A stretch of DNA of 64,000 bases, taken from contig NZ_JAFA01000014.1 in NCBI RefSeq assembly GCF_000519185.1, positions 1-64,000 on the forward strand. Reading direction: 5' to 3'. The notes under the pieces were generated by a model. That model was not told the DNA's origin, searched no databases, and saw nothing but the letters and a program-made list of their open reading frames with translations. The position numbers and the translations under genes are program-made. Origin of the DNA: Paraburkholderia nodosa DSM 21604 (lineage in GTDB: Bacteria > Pseudomonadota > Gammaproteobacteria > Burkholderiales > Burkholderiaceae). Shown in pieces: positions 1 to 9,923 of the stretch; within the stretch, counting starts at the first letter, position 1, and every line of letters starts with the position of its first letter.

Positions 1-680
1 CGCGTGCGGTAGACGTGGCCGCTCACGGTCTGCGGCCACAGGCAGAACGTGCAGCGCGACTTGCAGCCCCGGCCCGTGTAGATCGACACGTACGGGTAGT
101 TCAGGTAGCCGATGAAGTAATTCTCGATCTTCAGGTCGCGCTTGTAGATCGGCGCGACGAACGGCAGCGAGTCCATGTCCTCGAGCACCGGACGGCCTGG
201 GTTGTGCTCGATCGAGCCGTCCTTCGCGCGCCACGAAATGCCCTTGACCTCGGCCAGCGGCATGCCTTCGGCGATTTCCTTGCAGGTGAAGTCGAATTCC
301 TCGCGGCAGACGAAATCGACCGCCTCGGTGGCCGTGAGCGAATTATGCGGATCGACCTGCACCTTCGCGCCCACCAGACCGATGACGATCGACGGCTTGC
401 GCTTCTTGAGGTCTTCGCAGAACAGCGCGTCGGTCGGGAACGACGGCGTGCTCGTGTGGATGATGACGAGGTCGTATGCGGCTGCAATCTTCAGCGTCTC
501 TTCGACGGAGAGGCCGTCGGCCGGCGCGTCGAGCACGCGGCTGTCGGGCACGAGGGCCGCGGGCTGCGCGAGCCAGGTGGGATACCAGAACGAGCGGATC
601 TCGCGCTTTGCCTGGTAGCGCGAGCCCGCGCCACCGTCGAAGCCGTCATACGACGGGGCCTGCAGAAACAGCGTTTTCAT
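1..680 (-). CDS. hpnJ: Hopanoid biosynthesis radical SAM protein HpnJ, 5' part only
   Basis: The gene starts with ATG at 680 and runs off the left edge, so only about the first 226 residues are visible. They begin MKTLFLQAPSYDGFDGGAG, with a cobalamin-binding-like N-terminal domain (roughly residues 1-150). The radical SAM cluster motif GRGCKSRCTFC has Cys206, Cys210 and Cys213 (CxxxCxxC) for the 4Fe-4S centre. The family makes the cyclitol ether head group of composite hopanoids by ring contraction of an amino-sugar bacteriohopanetetrol. The family assignment is recognition from the N-terminal sequence; the C-terminal part cannot be checked here. It is divergent from a glycosyltransferase 711 bp away, and no other hopanoid gene is in view. 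Confidence 0.85.
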   Translation of the reverse strand, partial: MKTLFLQAPSYDGFDGGAGSRYQAKREIRSFWYPTWLAQPAALVPDSRVLDAPADGLSVEETLKIAAAYDLVIIHTSTPSFPTDALFCEDLKKRKPSIVIGLVGAKVQVDPHNSLTATEAVDFVCREEFDFTCKEIAEGMPLAEVKGISWRAKDGSIEHNPGRPVLEDMDSLPFVAPIYKRDLKIENYFIGYLNYPYVSIYTGRGCKSRCTFCLWPQTVSGHVYRT

Positions 681-1391
681 ATTCCTCGATTGTCCGCGCA
701 GTGTGGTGAAACCCGGTTAGCGATCGTGTGCGCCTCGTGGCTTGCACGGTCGGCGTCCAACGCCGCGCAATTCCTTCGAAACGCATTACGAAAAACATTC
801 GATCGGCATTCCGGTTCGCATGTTTGTTATCGAATTGAAGGCATAAGCGCCACGGGTGAACCCTGAGATATTAAGCCGAAAATCTGATGCTGACCTTAAG
901 CGCTTTCCCTTCTTCCGACGTATTGAAACATGCCAAACCTCCAGTGTGACGAATTGATATGACAGTTTTCATCGCACCGCGCCAATTGATGTCCGTTGTG
1001 ATGACAATCGGTTACAAGCGAGGCACAACCCGCCCTCCGGCACCCAGAAATCGCGTCAATCGACCCAAGCGATGCAAGTCATGTGCCACTACGTGCGTGC
1101 GCCTTGCGTATTCCCCGGAAGAACTGACCGGCAGGTTTTCATCTGCTTTGCATCGTCTCCGCCATATCGGACAAGTTTTCGCTGATCGCCGACATCGCGT
1201 AAAAACGTCTCACAATCGGGTTACGATGCAGCAAACGGCGTGACTGCGGGTCCCCGCCGCGAATGTGCGAGCGGTGTGGCGCGGCCAACGCTGCCCGGCA
1301 GGTCAGGACGACTGGCCGGGATTTCATGCAGGCCAGGCACCCGTGGTGCGCTGCCTGCCCAACCAAGCGCCACCGTGAGCCGTCATTGTCC
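681..1391. other. Divergent intergenic region, no gene recognised
   Basis: This 711-base stretch lies between the starts of the hpnJ-like gene and the glycosyltransferase and must hold both promoters. Its composition is less GC-rich than the flanking genes. Short open frames here (for example 959-1243) lack a ribosome-binding site and recognisable protein features. I see no RNA gene and no convincing terminator. A 10-base symmetric string TTAAGCGCTT at 896-905 resembles the LacI-type operator core elsewhere in the window but is probably chance. Confidence 0.5.
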
Positions 1392-2582
1392 ATGCGCATC
1401 CTCTTCGTCATCGGCAACCTGGGCGACTATCACGTCCCTCGCTATGAGGCTCTCGTCAGCGCGGCCTCCGGTCGCGGCCATCAGGTGGCGCTGCTCGAGG
1501 TCTTCGCGCGCTCGGGCGTCTACGGCTTCCCTCAGGAACGCCGCGCGGCATTCTTCGCGAACCGGCCGCGCATGGCGGAAACGCTGGTCGAGAACGGCGC
1601 CGACAGCGACGGCCTCGGCGCGCGCGACACCGCGCGCCTGATTGCGAAGGTGCGCAACTTCGAGCCCGACGTGGTCATCACGCTCGGCTATAACACCGGC
1701 TATTCGGCGGTGCTCTGTTTCCTCAGACATCTCACGCGGCGCTTCAAGCTCATCTACATGTCGGACTCGAAGGCCGACGACGGACTGCGCCAGCGCACCA
1801 AGGAGCGGCTCAAGCGTTTCATCGTGAGCCGCTTCGACGGCGCGCTCGTCGCGGGCGAGAAGCATCGCCGTTACGCGCAATCGCTTGGCATACCGAAGGA
1901 GAGATCCCGCATCGGTTTCGATGTGATCGACGTCGACTATTTCTCGGATCTCGCGCAGGCCGCGAGCGATAACCCCGAGGCCGTGCGATCCCGCTTCGGC
2001 CTGCCGCAGCGCTACGTGTTGTGCGTGAGCCGCTTCGTCGCGCGCAAGAACGTCGACGTGCTGATCGACGCCTACCGTAAATCCGGCGTGTACAACGAAA
2101 ATATCGGCCTCGTTCTGGTAGGTCAGGGTCCGCTCGAAGCGCAATTGCGCGCGCGCATCGCGTCGCTCGGCCTCACGCCGCACGTGACGATACTCAACTC
2201 GCTCGCCAACCAGGAAATGCCGAATCTCTATGCGCTCGCGGAATTCGTCGTACTCGCGAGTGAATTCGATCAATGGGGCCTGTGCGTGAACGAAGCGTTC
2301 GCGGCCGGGTGTCCTGCCATCGTCACGCGCACCTGCGGCGTGGCTGGCGAAGTGGTGATCGACGGCGTGAACGGTTTCGTGGTCGAACCGCGCGACGTCT
2401 CGACCCTCGCGCAGCGTATCGGCGAGCTGGGCGGCGAGCCCGCGCTGCGCGAACGCTTCGCCGCCGGCGCGCAAAGCACGATCCGGCGCTGGACGCCCTT
2501 GCTCTTCGCCTCGAGCGCGCTGGAGCTTGCCGAGGTCACGACCCGCCGCGCAAGCGACCCCGCGCGGCACGAACTCGTTTAG
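1392..2582 (+). CDS. Glycosyltransferase, GT4-like (GT-B fold)
   Basis: The 396-residue product starts MRILFVIGNLGDYHVPRYEA, the beta-strand and glycine-rich turn typical of a GT-B N-terminal domain. Frame-compatible start codons exist further upstream (1263), but the fold begins exactly at this ATG, so I chose it. The C-terminal half (from about residue 210, RYVLCVSRFVARKNVDVLI) has the GT4 sugar-nucleotide-binding pattern, including the late NEAFAAGCPAIVT segment with the conserved glutamate. It would transfer a sugar from an activated donor to an unknown acceptor, perhaps a lipid or cell-surface glycan. There is no signal peptide. It is divergent from hpnJ and convergent with the acyltransferase at 2618, with only 35 bp between the stops. 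A role in hopanoid glycosylation is possible but unsupported. Confidence 0.75.
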   Translation: MRILFVIGNLGDYHVPRYEALVSAASGRGHQVALLEVFARSGVYGFPQERRAAFFANRPRMAETLVENGADSDGLGARDTARLIAKVRNFEPDVVITLGYNTGYSAVLCFLRHLTRRFKLIYMSDSKADDGLRQRTKERLKRFIVSRFDGALVAGEKHRRYAQSLGIPKERSRIGFDVIDVDYFSDLAQAASDNPEAVRSRFGLPQRYVLCVSRFVARKNVDVLIDAYRKSGVYNENIGLVLVGQGPLEAQLRARIASLGLTPHVTILNSLANQEMPNLYALAEFVVLASEFDQWGLCVNEAFAAGCPAIVTRTCGVAGEVVIDGVNGFVVEPRDVSTLAQRIGELGGEPALRERFAAGAQSTIRRWTPLLFASSALELAEVTTRRASDPARHELV

Positions 2583-2617
2583 CGCGCCATATAGCTCGCT
2601 ACGCGACGCCCCGCCGC

Positions 2618-3619
2618 TCAGAGATGGGGGGCGAACACACGCCCGGGCGCGACCTTCCGCTTGAGCGTACGCATCAGCAAATAGACCGTGCCGTGGCGCT
2701 CGACGCCCAGCCGCTGCGTGAGCGTCGCGCCGAATCCGTTGAGGAAGCTGAATGTCGACGGGCTCGAAAAGCCGTCGAAGTCGAAGGTGAGCTTGCGCTC
2801 GAGCGAGCGGCCAATGCCGGTCCACAGCAGCAGGCTGATCGAGCCGCTGTGCGCGTCCTGCGCGCGCGACGAAAGCAGGTAATACATTGCCTGATGGTCC
2901 CAGACGAGGCCGACCGCCGCCACGAGCTTCCCGCCTTGCCCATAGGCGCCGAGCAGCATGCCGGCCTTGCGCTCGACGAACGCGTTGACGAGGTCGCGCA
3001 TGACCGCATCCCCGTAAGCGTTGGTACGCGAACGCGCCGCGAGATTCGAGTCGTAGAACGCGATGAACTCGTCGGGCGCGATGTCCGGCACGACGGTCAG
3101 TTCACGGGAGGCGCTGCGGATCACGTTGCGCGTCTTGCTGTTCAGACACTTCCACGCTTCATCGGCCGTAGTATTCCGGTCGATGCGGAACGTATAGCGC
3201 GCCGACACCGTAAAGCCGTGCAGTGCGAACGCCAGGGCGTCGTCGATGCGCGGGTCGAGTACCTGAAAAAAGCTGTCGCAGTCGGGCAACTGTTCGATCA
3301 GCTTGCCGGTGACGTCGAGTTCATGATGCAGTTGGCGGGCCTCGCTGCCCGTCACGGACTTGATGACCGGCCCGAGCGTGCGCGTGAGCGGCGGCAGGTG
3401 CGAGACACGCCACAGCCGCGTACGCTGCATCGCGTACGGCATCTCGCCGATGACCTCGTCGTTCTGCGTCACCACCGCAAGCTTCCAGTCGCCTTGCGTG
3501 GCGATGTCGAGCCACCAGCGTTCATGAAAGATCGAAGGCGCCGCGCGTACCGGCACCGGCGTAGCAGAAGCAGCCGGTGCCTCGAGAACGGGCAACGTCC
3601 GGTCGTTTATGGTCGTCAT
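2618..3619 (-). CDS. FemAB/GNAT_6-like acyltransferase
   Basis: This 333-residue cytosolic protein starts MTTINDRTLPVLEAPA and has no signal or membrane segment. The segment around FHERWWLDIATQGDWKLAVV (about residue 31) followed by a second GNAT-like half (about residues 150-300, with KTRNVIRSASRELTV and MYYLLSSRA) matches the double-GNAT layout of FemAB/BioF2-like proteins. These acylate amino sugars or amino groups, often in exopolysaccharide or peptidoglycan pathways. The neighbouring convergent glycosyltransferase would suit a surface-polysaccharide role, but that is inference. The substrate is unknown. Its own promoter must lie in the 502-base gap upstream (3620-4121). Confidence 0.6.
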   Translation of the reverse strand: MTTINDRTLPVLEAPAASATPVPVRAAPSIFHERWWLDIATQGDWKLAVVTQNDEVIGEMPYAMQRTRLWRVSHLPPLTRTLGPVIKSVTGSEARQLHHELDVTGKLIEQLPDCDSFFQVLDPRIDDALAFALHGFTVSARYTFRIDRNTTADEAWKCLNSKTRNVIRSASRELTVVPDIAPDEFIAFYDSNLAARSRTNAYGDAVMRDLVNAFVERKAGMLLGAYGQGGKLVAAVGLVWDHQAMYYLLSSRAQDAHSGSISLLLWTGIGRSLERKLTFDFDGFSSPSTFSFLNGFGATLTQRLGVERHGTVYLLMRTLKRKVAPGRVFAPHL

Positions 3620-4121
3620 CGATCACCGGTATATTCTGACTGCAAGCGCCGCGGGATCACACATGCGCTCCACCTCCCCCAGCACTCATGCTCCTCAATG
3701 ACTTCTCGTCGATATGGCAACGGCATGTACTCAATATGACAGTGCACGCGGCGGGTCGTTTTGTCCCTCCTGGGTCTTGCAAGACTACGCGCAAGACGGC
3801 GCTTCGGGCGCTTCTGTTTTCGTTTCCGGGGTCACCTGCTCGCGCCGCGATGGCTTGCAAAGCCCCATGGCGGCGAACTGCCATTTCGTACATCGCCTTC
3901 AGTCTACGAATAGCCAACTGCCCGTTTACGCCAAAACCAAGACGCATGCGGATAGGTTATCTCCCTGGTCGATTTTCGTCCGCTCATACTGCTCGATTTC
4001 GCAATGCAGCAATGCACACACCTGCTGAACGTTTGCACACCGATCACCTAATGAGAACGATTCGCGATCAGGTAATTTAGTTAGGAATGCATTCGACCGG
4101 ATCAATCCTGCCCTTCATCGC
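3620..4121. other. Intergenic region upstream of the FemAB-like gene
   Basis: This 502-base stretch lies between the start of the acyltransferase gene and the 3' end of the IclR gene, both on the minus strand. Overlapping short frames on both strands (for example 3657-3947 minus, 3688-4080 plus) show no recognisable protein and no good ribosome-binding site. Near 4042-4077 there are two related strings, GATCACCTAAT and GATCAGGTAAT. I find no gene here. Confidence 0.45.
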
Positions 4122-4985
4122 TCAAGCCAATGGTTGTGTCGTCATCGCTCGCGTGAGCCCATGCATGGGACGGCGCACCGCCACGTCGAACGGGTTCGTT
4201 TGCGGCCCGATGGTCTCGGCCTGCCGCTTGAGCAGTTCCACTATCGTCGGCAACCGGTCCTCCGTGAGACGCGCAGCCAGCGTGCCCACGCTCAATGCGC
4301 CCACGGCACAACCGTTCTGGTCCAGAATCGGCACGGCCACGCCCGCCATGCCTTCGAGCACGCCGGTATTGCGCCCCGCGTAGCCGAGCTTGCGCACGCG
4401 CTCGATCTCCGTGCGCAAATACACCTCGTCCAGCACGCCGTAGCTGCGCAAACGCGGCACGTTGAAACGAATGATTTCCTCACGCTCGGCCTCGGGCTGG
4501 AACGCGAGGATGGCAAGACTGCCCTGACCCACGCCCAGCGCGACGCGCCCGCCGATATCTCCCGTGAACGAGCGGATCGGAAACGGACCTTCGCACATGT
4601 CGAGACAAACCGCGTCGAAGCTGCTCTTCACGAGCAGGAAAATAGTATCGCCAAGGCTTGCGCACAGGCGCAGCAACGCGGGCCGGCATAGCGTGCGCAT
4701 GCCGCTCGGATTGCCCGCCTGCGCCGCGAGCGCAAAAAAATCGACGCTTAGCCGATAGCGCTTCGTGCCTTCGTCCTGCTCGACCACGCCTTCGGCGATC
4801 AGCCCCTGCAGCAGCCGATGCACAGTGGCCTGGGTCAGGCCCACGGCCTTGGCGAGCGCGGTCACGCGGCTGCCTTCCGCCTGACTTGCCCCCAGTGCGC
4901 GGATCACCGCGAATGCGCGCTGCAATACGCCCGCGCCGCGGGCATCGTCGGCCGGCGTTCCACTTTTCTCTTCCCCTGCCGTCAT
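4122..4985 (-). CDS. IclR-family transcriptional regulator
   Basis: The 287-residue protein has an N-terminal winged helix (about residues 20-80, with SRVTALAKAVGLTQATVHRL as the recognition helix region) and a C-terminal IclR effector domain (about 95-270, with LGYAGRNTGVLEGMAGVAVP). It is divergent from the ABC transporter/dehydrogenase operon starting at 5308. The shared 322-base gap holds two 19-base symmetric sites with ATTCC/GGAAT arms, one only 14 bases upstream of this start. It most likely controls both its own gene and the operon in response to the imported substrate or a breakdown product. Whether it represses or activates cannot be read from the sequence. Confidence 0.9.
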   Translation of the reverse strand: MTAGEEKSGTPADDARGAGVLQRAFAVIRALGASQAEGSRVTALAKAVGLTQATVHRLLQGLIAEGVVEQDEGTKRYRLSVDFFALAAQAGNPSGMRTLCRPALLRLCASLGDTIFLLVKSSFDAVCLDMCEGPFPIRSFTGDIGGRVALGVGQGSLAILAFQPEAEREEIIRFNVPRLRSYGVLDEVYLRTEIERVRKLGYAGRNTGVLEGMAGVAVPILDQNGCAVGALSVGTLAARLTEDRLPTIVELLKRQAETIGPQTNPFDVAVRRPMHGLTRAMTTQPLA

Positions 4986-4998
4986 ATCGACCTCGATT

Positions 4999-5017
4999 TA
5001 TTCCATTCAGCGGAATA
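4999..5017. promoter_or_regulatory. Candidate IclR operator 1
   Basis: TATTCCATTCAGCGGAATA is a 19-base imperfect palindrome (7 of 9 arm positions pair) placed 14 bases upstream of the IclR start codon. It shares its arms with the better palindrome at 5154-5172, which suggests the same protein binds both. Binding here would fit autoregulation. Confidence 0.55.
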
Positions 5018-5153
5018 GTTGCCGAAAACTCGTACGAATTGGCGTGCTGCCCGAAAGGTTCGACCGCCACACGTCGCCGTGCCTGTTGCCGGCTCATTCA
5101 GGGATTTCCCGCAGTTCACGGGATGAAATATCCCCTGCACTGGGCCGCTCACG

Positions 5154-5172
5154 TATTCCATTAAATGGAATA
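5154..5172. promoter_or_regulatory. Candidate IclR operator 2, with half-site at 5192-5204
   Basis: TATTCCATTAAATGGAATA is a perfect palindrome with 9-base arms around a single A. A half-site TTGATGGAATTTT follows at 5192-5204, almost touching the -35 box of the candidate promoter at 5208. The arrangement fits an IclR-type regulator acting on the transporter operon. Confidence 0.6.
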
Positions 5173-5207
5173 TAAATCATATTTCTATCGTTTGATGGAA
5201 TTTTAAA

Positions 5208-5237
5208 TTGACGACCAAAAATTTGGCTAGCTACAGT
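5208..5237 (+). promoter_or_regulatory. Candidate sigma-70 promoter of the ABC/dehydrogenase operon
   Basis: TTGACG at 5208-5213 and TACAGT at 5232-5237 are separated by 18 bases. The start would lie near 5244, about 64 bases before the first gene. The match is 5/6 for the -35 box and 4/6 for the -10 box, so this is a reasonable but unproven call. Confidence 0.4.
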
Positions 5238-5307
5238 CGACTCAACGCCCTGCACCGCAATTCGCTCAACGGGTGCCGACGCAACCCAAGCACTGGAAGG
5301 CCACACC

Positions 5308-6391
<1,084 letters not shown>

Positions 6392-6399
<8 letters not shown>

Positions 6400-7297
6400 C
6401 ACGCTCCGCGCTTCGCAGCCTGCCCCGCGCGCCACGGTGCGCGCCGGCTGGCAGGCTTACGTGCCGCTCTGGTTCATGAGCGCGCCCGCGCTGCTGCTGT
6501 TCGCCGCGCTCGTGCTCGTGCCGCTCGCCATGACCTTCGCGCTCACGTTCTACCGCTTCGATCCGATGAGCGGCCCCATCGCCGCATTCGATCTGCACAA
6601 CTACGTAGAAGTGCTGGGCTCGTCGTACTTTCACACGATCTTCCTGCGCACCTTCGGCATTGCCGCGCTCACCACGCTGCTGTGCGTCGTGATCGGCACG
6701 CCCGAGGCTTACATCCTCTCGCGCATGCGCGACCCGTGGCGCTCGCTCTTCCTGCTCGCGATCCTCGCGCCGCTGCTGGTTTCCGTGGTAGTGCGCGCGT
6801 TCGGCTGGAGCATGCTGCTCAACATGAACGGTCTCGTGAACCAGTTCTTCGGCCTGTTCGGCGCGGGGCCCTTCAAGCTCGAATACACGACCTTCGCGAT
6901 CGTCATCGCGCTCGTGCATGTGATGCTGCCGTTCATGGTGATTCCGGTGTGGACCGCGCTGCAAAGGCTCGATCCGCAAACCGAGAACGCGGCGCTGTCG
7001 CTCATGGCGTCGCCGTTCACCACCCTGCGCCGTATCGTGCTGCCGCAGCTCGTGCCGGGCATTCTCTCGGGCAGCCTCATGGTGTTCGGCCTGTCGGCGA
7101 GCGCCTTCGCGATTCCGGGCCTGCTGGGCGGCCGGCGCCTGAAGGTGGCGGCCACCGCCGTGTACGACCAGTTCCTCAGCTCGATGAACTGGCCGCTCGG
7201 CGCGACCATCGCCGTGCTGCTGCTGGTCGCCAATCTCGTGGTGATGCTCACCTACTACCGCGTGCTCGAACGGCGCTACGCGCGCAGCATGGGCTAA
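6392..7297 (+). CDS. ABC transporter permease, PotB-like
   Basis: Translation probably starts at GTG 6392, overlapping the stop of the ATPase gene, giving 301 residues; the frame is open further upstream but lies inside the ATPase gene. About six membrane segments are visible, starting at LWFMSAPALLLFAALVLVPL. The inner-membrane EAA-type loop is near NAALSLMASPFTTLRRIVLP. It pairs with the next permease to form the channel of an importer. Tight overlap with the ATPase gene implies translational coupling. Confidence 0.88.
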
Positions 7298-7309
7298 GGA
7301 CACAACATC

Positions 7310-8104
7310 ATGCGCAAAAACGGACCGCTCGCCCTCACGTTCCATAGCTTCGTCATTCTGTTCGTGCTGGCGCCGCTCGTCATCGTCATCCTCGTGGCCT
7401 TCACGCCCGACGAAACCTTGACGCTCCCCACGCACGGCCTCTCGCTGCGCTGGTTCCGCGCCATTCTCGACTACCCGGACTTCATCACCGCGTTCTTCAA
7501 CAGCCTCAAGCTCGCGTTCGCCTCGGCCACGCTCTCGCTCGTCATCGCGTTGCCCGCGGGACTCGCTATCGGCCGTGCGCGTTTTCCGGGCCGCGGCTTT
7601 CTCAACGCGCTGCTGCTTTCGCCGCTCGTGATCCCGGGGCTCGTGCTGGGCATCGCGCTGCTGCGCTTCTTCGCGCTGATCGGCGCGACCGGCTCGTTCG
7701 CGTGGCTGATCCTCGCACACATGATCATCATCACGCCGTTCGTCATGCGGCTCGTGCTCGCCTCAGTGAGCGGCCTCGACCGCAGCATCGAGCATGCCGC
7801 CGCGTCGCTCGGCGCGAACGCGTGGACCACCTTTCGCCGCATCACGCTGCCAATGATCGTGCCCGGCATCACGGGCGGCTGGCTGCTCGCGTTCATCAAC
7901 AGCTTCGATGAACTGACGATGTCGATCTTCGTGACCTCGCCGCAAACCGTCACGCTGCCCGTGCGCATGTACATGTACGCGACCGAGTCGATCGACCCGA
8001 TGATGGCTTCCGTTTCCGCACTCGTCATTTTCATCACGGCGGGCGCGATGCTCCTGCTCGACCGCGTGTACGGGCTCAACCGCATTCTGATCGGGCAGCA
8101 CTGA
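7310..8104 (+). CDS. ABC transporter permease, PotC-like
   Basis: This 264-residue membrane protein begins MRKNGPLALTFHSFVILFVL and has about six hydrophobic segments. The coupling loop is at HAAASLGANAWTTFRRITLP. AAGGA lies 9 bases before the ATG and the gap to the previous gene is 12 bases. It is the second half of the permease dimer. The downstream dehydrogenase genes follow in the same direction after 47 bases, so import and oxidation are likely expressed together. Confidence 0.88.
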   Translation: MRKNGPLALTFHSFVILFVLAPLVIVILVAFTPDETLTLPTHGLSLRWFRAILDYPDFITAFFNSLKLAFASATLSLVIALPAGLAIGRARFPGRGFLNALLLSPLVIPGLVLGIALLRFFALIGATGSFAWLILAHMIIITPFVMRLVLASVSGLDRSIEHAAASLGANAWTTFRRITLPMIVPGITGGWLLAFINSFDELTMSIFVTSPQTVTLPVRMYMYATESIDPMMASVSALVIFITAGAMLLLDRVYGLNRILIGQH

Positions 8105-8151
8105 ACGCCGCCCGCCTCTTTCGATTCCTGCTGCCGCGCCACCGACCTTCC

Positions 8152-8490
8152 ATGAGCACCGTCACGCCGCTTCCCCTTGCCCAGTTCGTCCGCGTTGCCG
8201 AGACCGCGCGCGCGAGCGTTTCCTTCGTTTTAGACGGCGTCGAAGTCAAGGCGCTCGCGGGCGATACGCTGCTCACCGCGATCCTCACGCACCAGCGGCA
8301 CGTGCGCCGCAGCGAGTTCAGCACGGAACCGCGCGCGGGCTTCTGCCTGATCGGCGCTTGCCAGGACTGCTGGGTGCGCAGCGAAGACGGCACGCGCCTG
8401 CGCGCCTGCTCCACGCCGCTGCGCGAAGGCATGCGTGTGCTGACGCGAATCGCTTCGGATACCGAATCTTATGACGGAGATGCGCGATGA
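8152..8490 (+). CDS. Small [2Fe-2S] subunit of a dehydrogenase (HcnA / OoxA-type gamma subunit)
   Basis: The 112-residue protein carries a ferredoxin-like cluster motif: GFCLIGACQDCWV followed by RACST, giving C-x4-C-x2-C and a fourth cysteine. Such small subunits occur in hydrogen cyanide synthase, opine oxidases, sarcosine-oxidase-like enzymes and D-hydroxyproline dehydrogenase, where they carry electrons from the flavin subunits. The stop overlaps the next start (ATGA at 8487-8490), so the subunits are probably made together. There is no signal peptide. Confidence 0.85.
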   Translation: MSTVTPLPLAQFVRVAETARASVSFVLDGVEVKALAGDTLLTAILTHQRHVRRSEFSTEPRAGFCLIGACQDCWVRSEDGTRLRACSTPLREGMRVLTRIASDTESYDGDAR

Positions 8491-9923
8491 GCGCGGCCAG
8501 GCCTGATCGCATCGTCATCGTCGGCGCGGGACCGGCCGGCGTGCGCGCCGCGCAAACACTCGTGGCCGCCGGACTGCGCCCCACTGTGATCGACGAAAAC
8601 GCGCGCTGGGGCGGCCAGATCTATCGCCAGCCTGCTGACGGTTCGGGCTTCTCGCGCACGAAAACCGCGCTCTACGGCTTCGAGGCGAAGAAAGCCGATG
8701 CGATCCATCGCGCCATGGCCGAACTGCTCCCGAAGATCGACTATCGACCCGACACGCTGGCCTGGTCGTGCGAGCCGGGCCGCCTCGACACCTTGCGCGA
8801 GGGCCGCGAAGCGAGCGTGCCCTGGTCGCATCTGATCATCGCGAGCGGTGCGACCGACCGCATCGTGCCGCTGCCCGGCTGGACGCTGCCAGGCGCTTAT
8901 ACACTCGGCGGCGCGCAGGTCGCGCTGAAGGCGCAGGGCTGCGCAATTGGCCGGCGCACCGTGTTCGCCGGCACCGGGCCGCTGCTCTATCTCGTCGCTT
9001 ACCAGTATGCAAAAGCGGGCGCGCAAGTGGCCGCCGTGCTCGATACGAGCCCGTTTGCGCGCCAGGCCGCCGCCGCGCCGAAACTGCTCAACCAGCCGGC
9101 CACCTTCGCCAAGGGCGTGTATTACGTCGCGTGGCTCAAGGCGCATGGCGTGCGCATGGTGCATGGCGTCTCGCTCGAAGCCATCGAAGGCGACGCGGGG
9201 GTGCAATACGTCCGCTGGCGCGCGGCCGACGCTAAGGAGCACGCCATTGCCTGCGATGCGGTCGGCCTCGGCTACGGCTTGCGGCCCGAAACCCAGCTCG
9301 CCGATCTCGCGGGCTGCCGCTTCGCCTTCGACGCCCTCAACCGCTGCTGGCTGCCCGAACGCGATGCGGCGGGCCGCAGCTCCGCGCGGGGCGTCTATCT
9401 GGCCGGCGACGGCGCGGGTATCGCGGGCGCCGATGCCGCCGAACTCGCGGGTCGCCGCGCCGCACTCGCGGTGCTCGAAGACGTGGGCATCGACGCGCCA
9501 CAGCACGATGCCCATTTGCCTGATGCGGCAACGATCGAGAAGCGTCTCGCGCGCATTACGCGCTTTCGCGTGGGCATCGAGCAGGCGTTCGCACCGCCTG
9601 CCAACTGCGCCGCCAGCTGGCCCGACGACCTGACCATCTGCCGCTGCGAGGAAGTCGACGCGGGCACGCTGCGTAGCTGCATTCGCAACGGTTTCGCCAC
9701 CGAGGTCAACCGCCTGAAGGCGCTCACGCGTATCGGCATGGGGCGCTGCCAGGGGCGCATGTGCGGCGAATCCGCGATGGCGCTGCTGAGCGCGGAGACC
9801 GGCAAGCCGCTGCACGAGGTGGGCCGCTTGCGTAGCCAGGCGCCCATCAAGCCGATACCCATTTCACCGATGCTGTTCGACGACGGCGTGGAGGTCATCG
9901 AAGAGGAAGCCCACGATGAGTGA
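8487..9923 (+). CDS. FAD/NAD(P)-binding dehydrogenase subunit with C-terminal BFD-like cluster domain
   Basis: The 478-residue protein has an N-terminal Rossmann motif VIVGAGPAGVRAAQT and a second dinucleotide-binding region near VFAGTGPLLYLVAYQYAK. At the C terminus a cysteine set CRCEE plus GMGRCQGRMC fits a BFD-like [2Fe-2S] domain. This layout matches HcnB, OoxA and the alpha subunit of D-hydroxyproline dehydrogenase. It overlaps both neighbours (4 bases upstream, 8 bases downstream), so the three subunits form one translational unit. The substrate is unknown, but it should be an amine or imino acid brought in by the co-encoded importer. Confidence 0.87.
   Translation: MSAARPDRIVIVGAGPAGVRAAQTLVAAGLRPTVIDENARWGGQIYRQPADGSGFSRTKTALYGFEAKKADAIHRAMAELLPKIDYRPDTLAWSCEPGRLDTLREGREASVPWSHLIIASGATDRIVPLPGWTLPGAYTLGGAQVALKAQGCAIGRRTVFAGTGPLLYLVAYQYAKAGAQVAAVLDTSPFARQAAAAPKLLNQPATFAKGVYYVAWLKAHGVRMVHGVSLEAIEGDAGVQYVRWRAADAKEHAIACDAVGLGYGLRPETQLADLAGCRFAFDALNRCWLPERDAAGRSSARGVYLAGDGAGIAGADAAELAGRRAALAVLEDVGIDAPQHDAHLPDAATIEKRLARITRFRVGIEQAFAPPANCAASWPDDLTICRCEEVDAGTLRSCIRNGFATEVNRLKALTRIGMGRCQGRMCGESAMALLSAETGKPLHEVGRLRSQAPIKPIPISPMLFDDGVEVIEEEAHDE

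Larger units (their letters stand above)
4986..5307. promoter_or_regulatory. Divergent iclR/ABC-operon control region
   Basis: This 322-base gap between the IclR gene and the transporter operon contains no gene. It is AT-rich near 5154-5230 and holds two full and one half copy of an ATGGAAT-type symmetric box, plus GGGAT/ATCCC inverted arms at 5120-5134. A plausible sigma-70 promoter for the rightward operon lies at 5208-5237. Confidence 0.6.

Noticed and set aside
896..905. TTAAGCGCTT resembling the LacI operator core
   Set aside because: Only 10 bases of symmetry match, far from the sugar operon, with no flanking AT-rich arms. Chance is the simpler explanation.
4050..4062. AATGAGAACGATT as a possible Fur box
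   Set aside because: It matches the iron-box pattern poorly and no iron-related gene is next to it.
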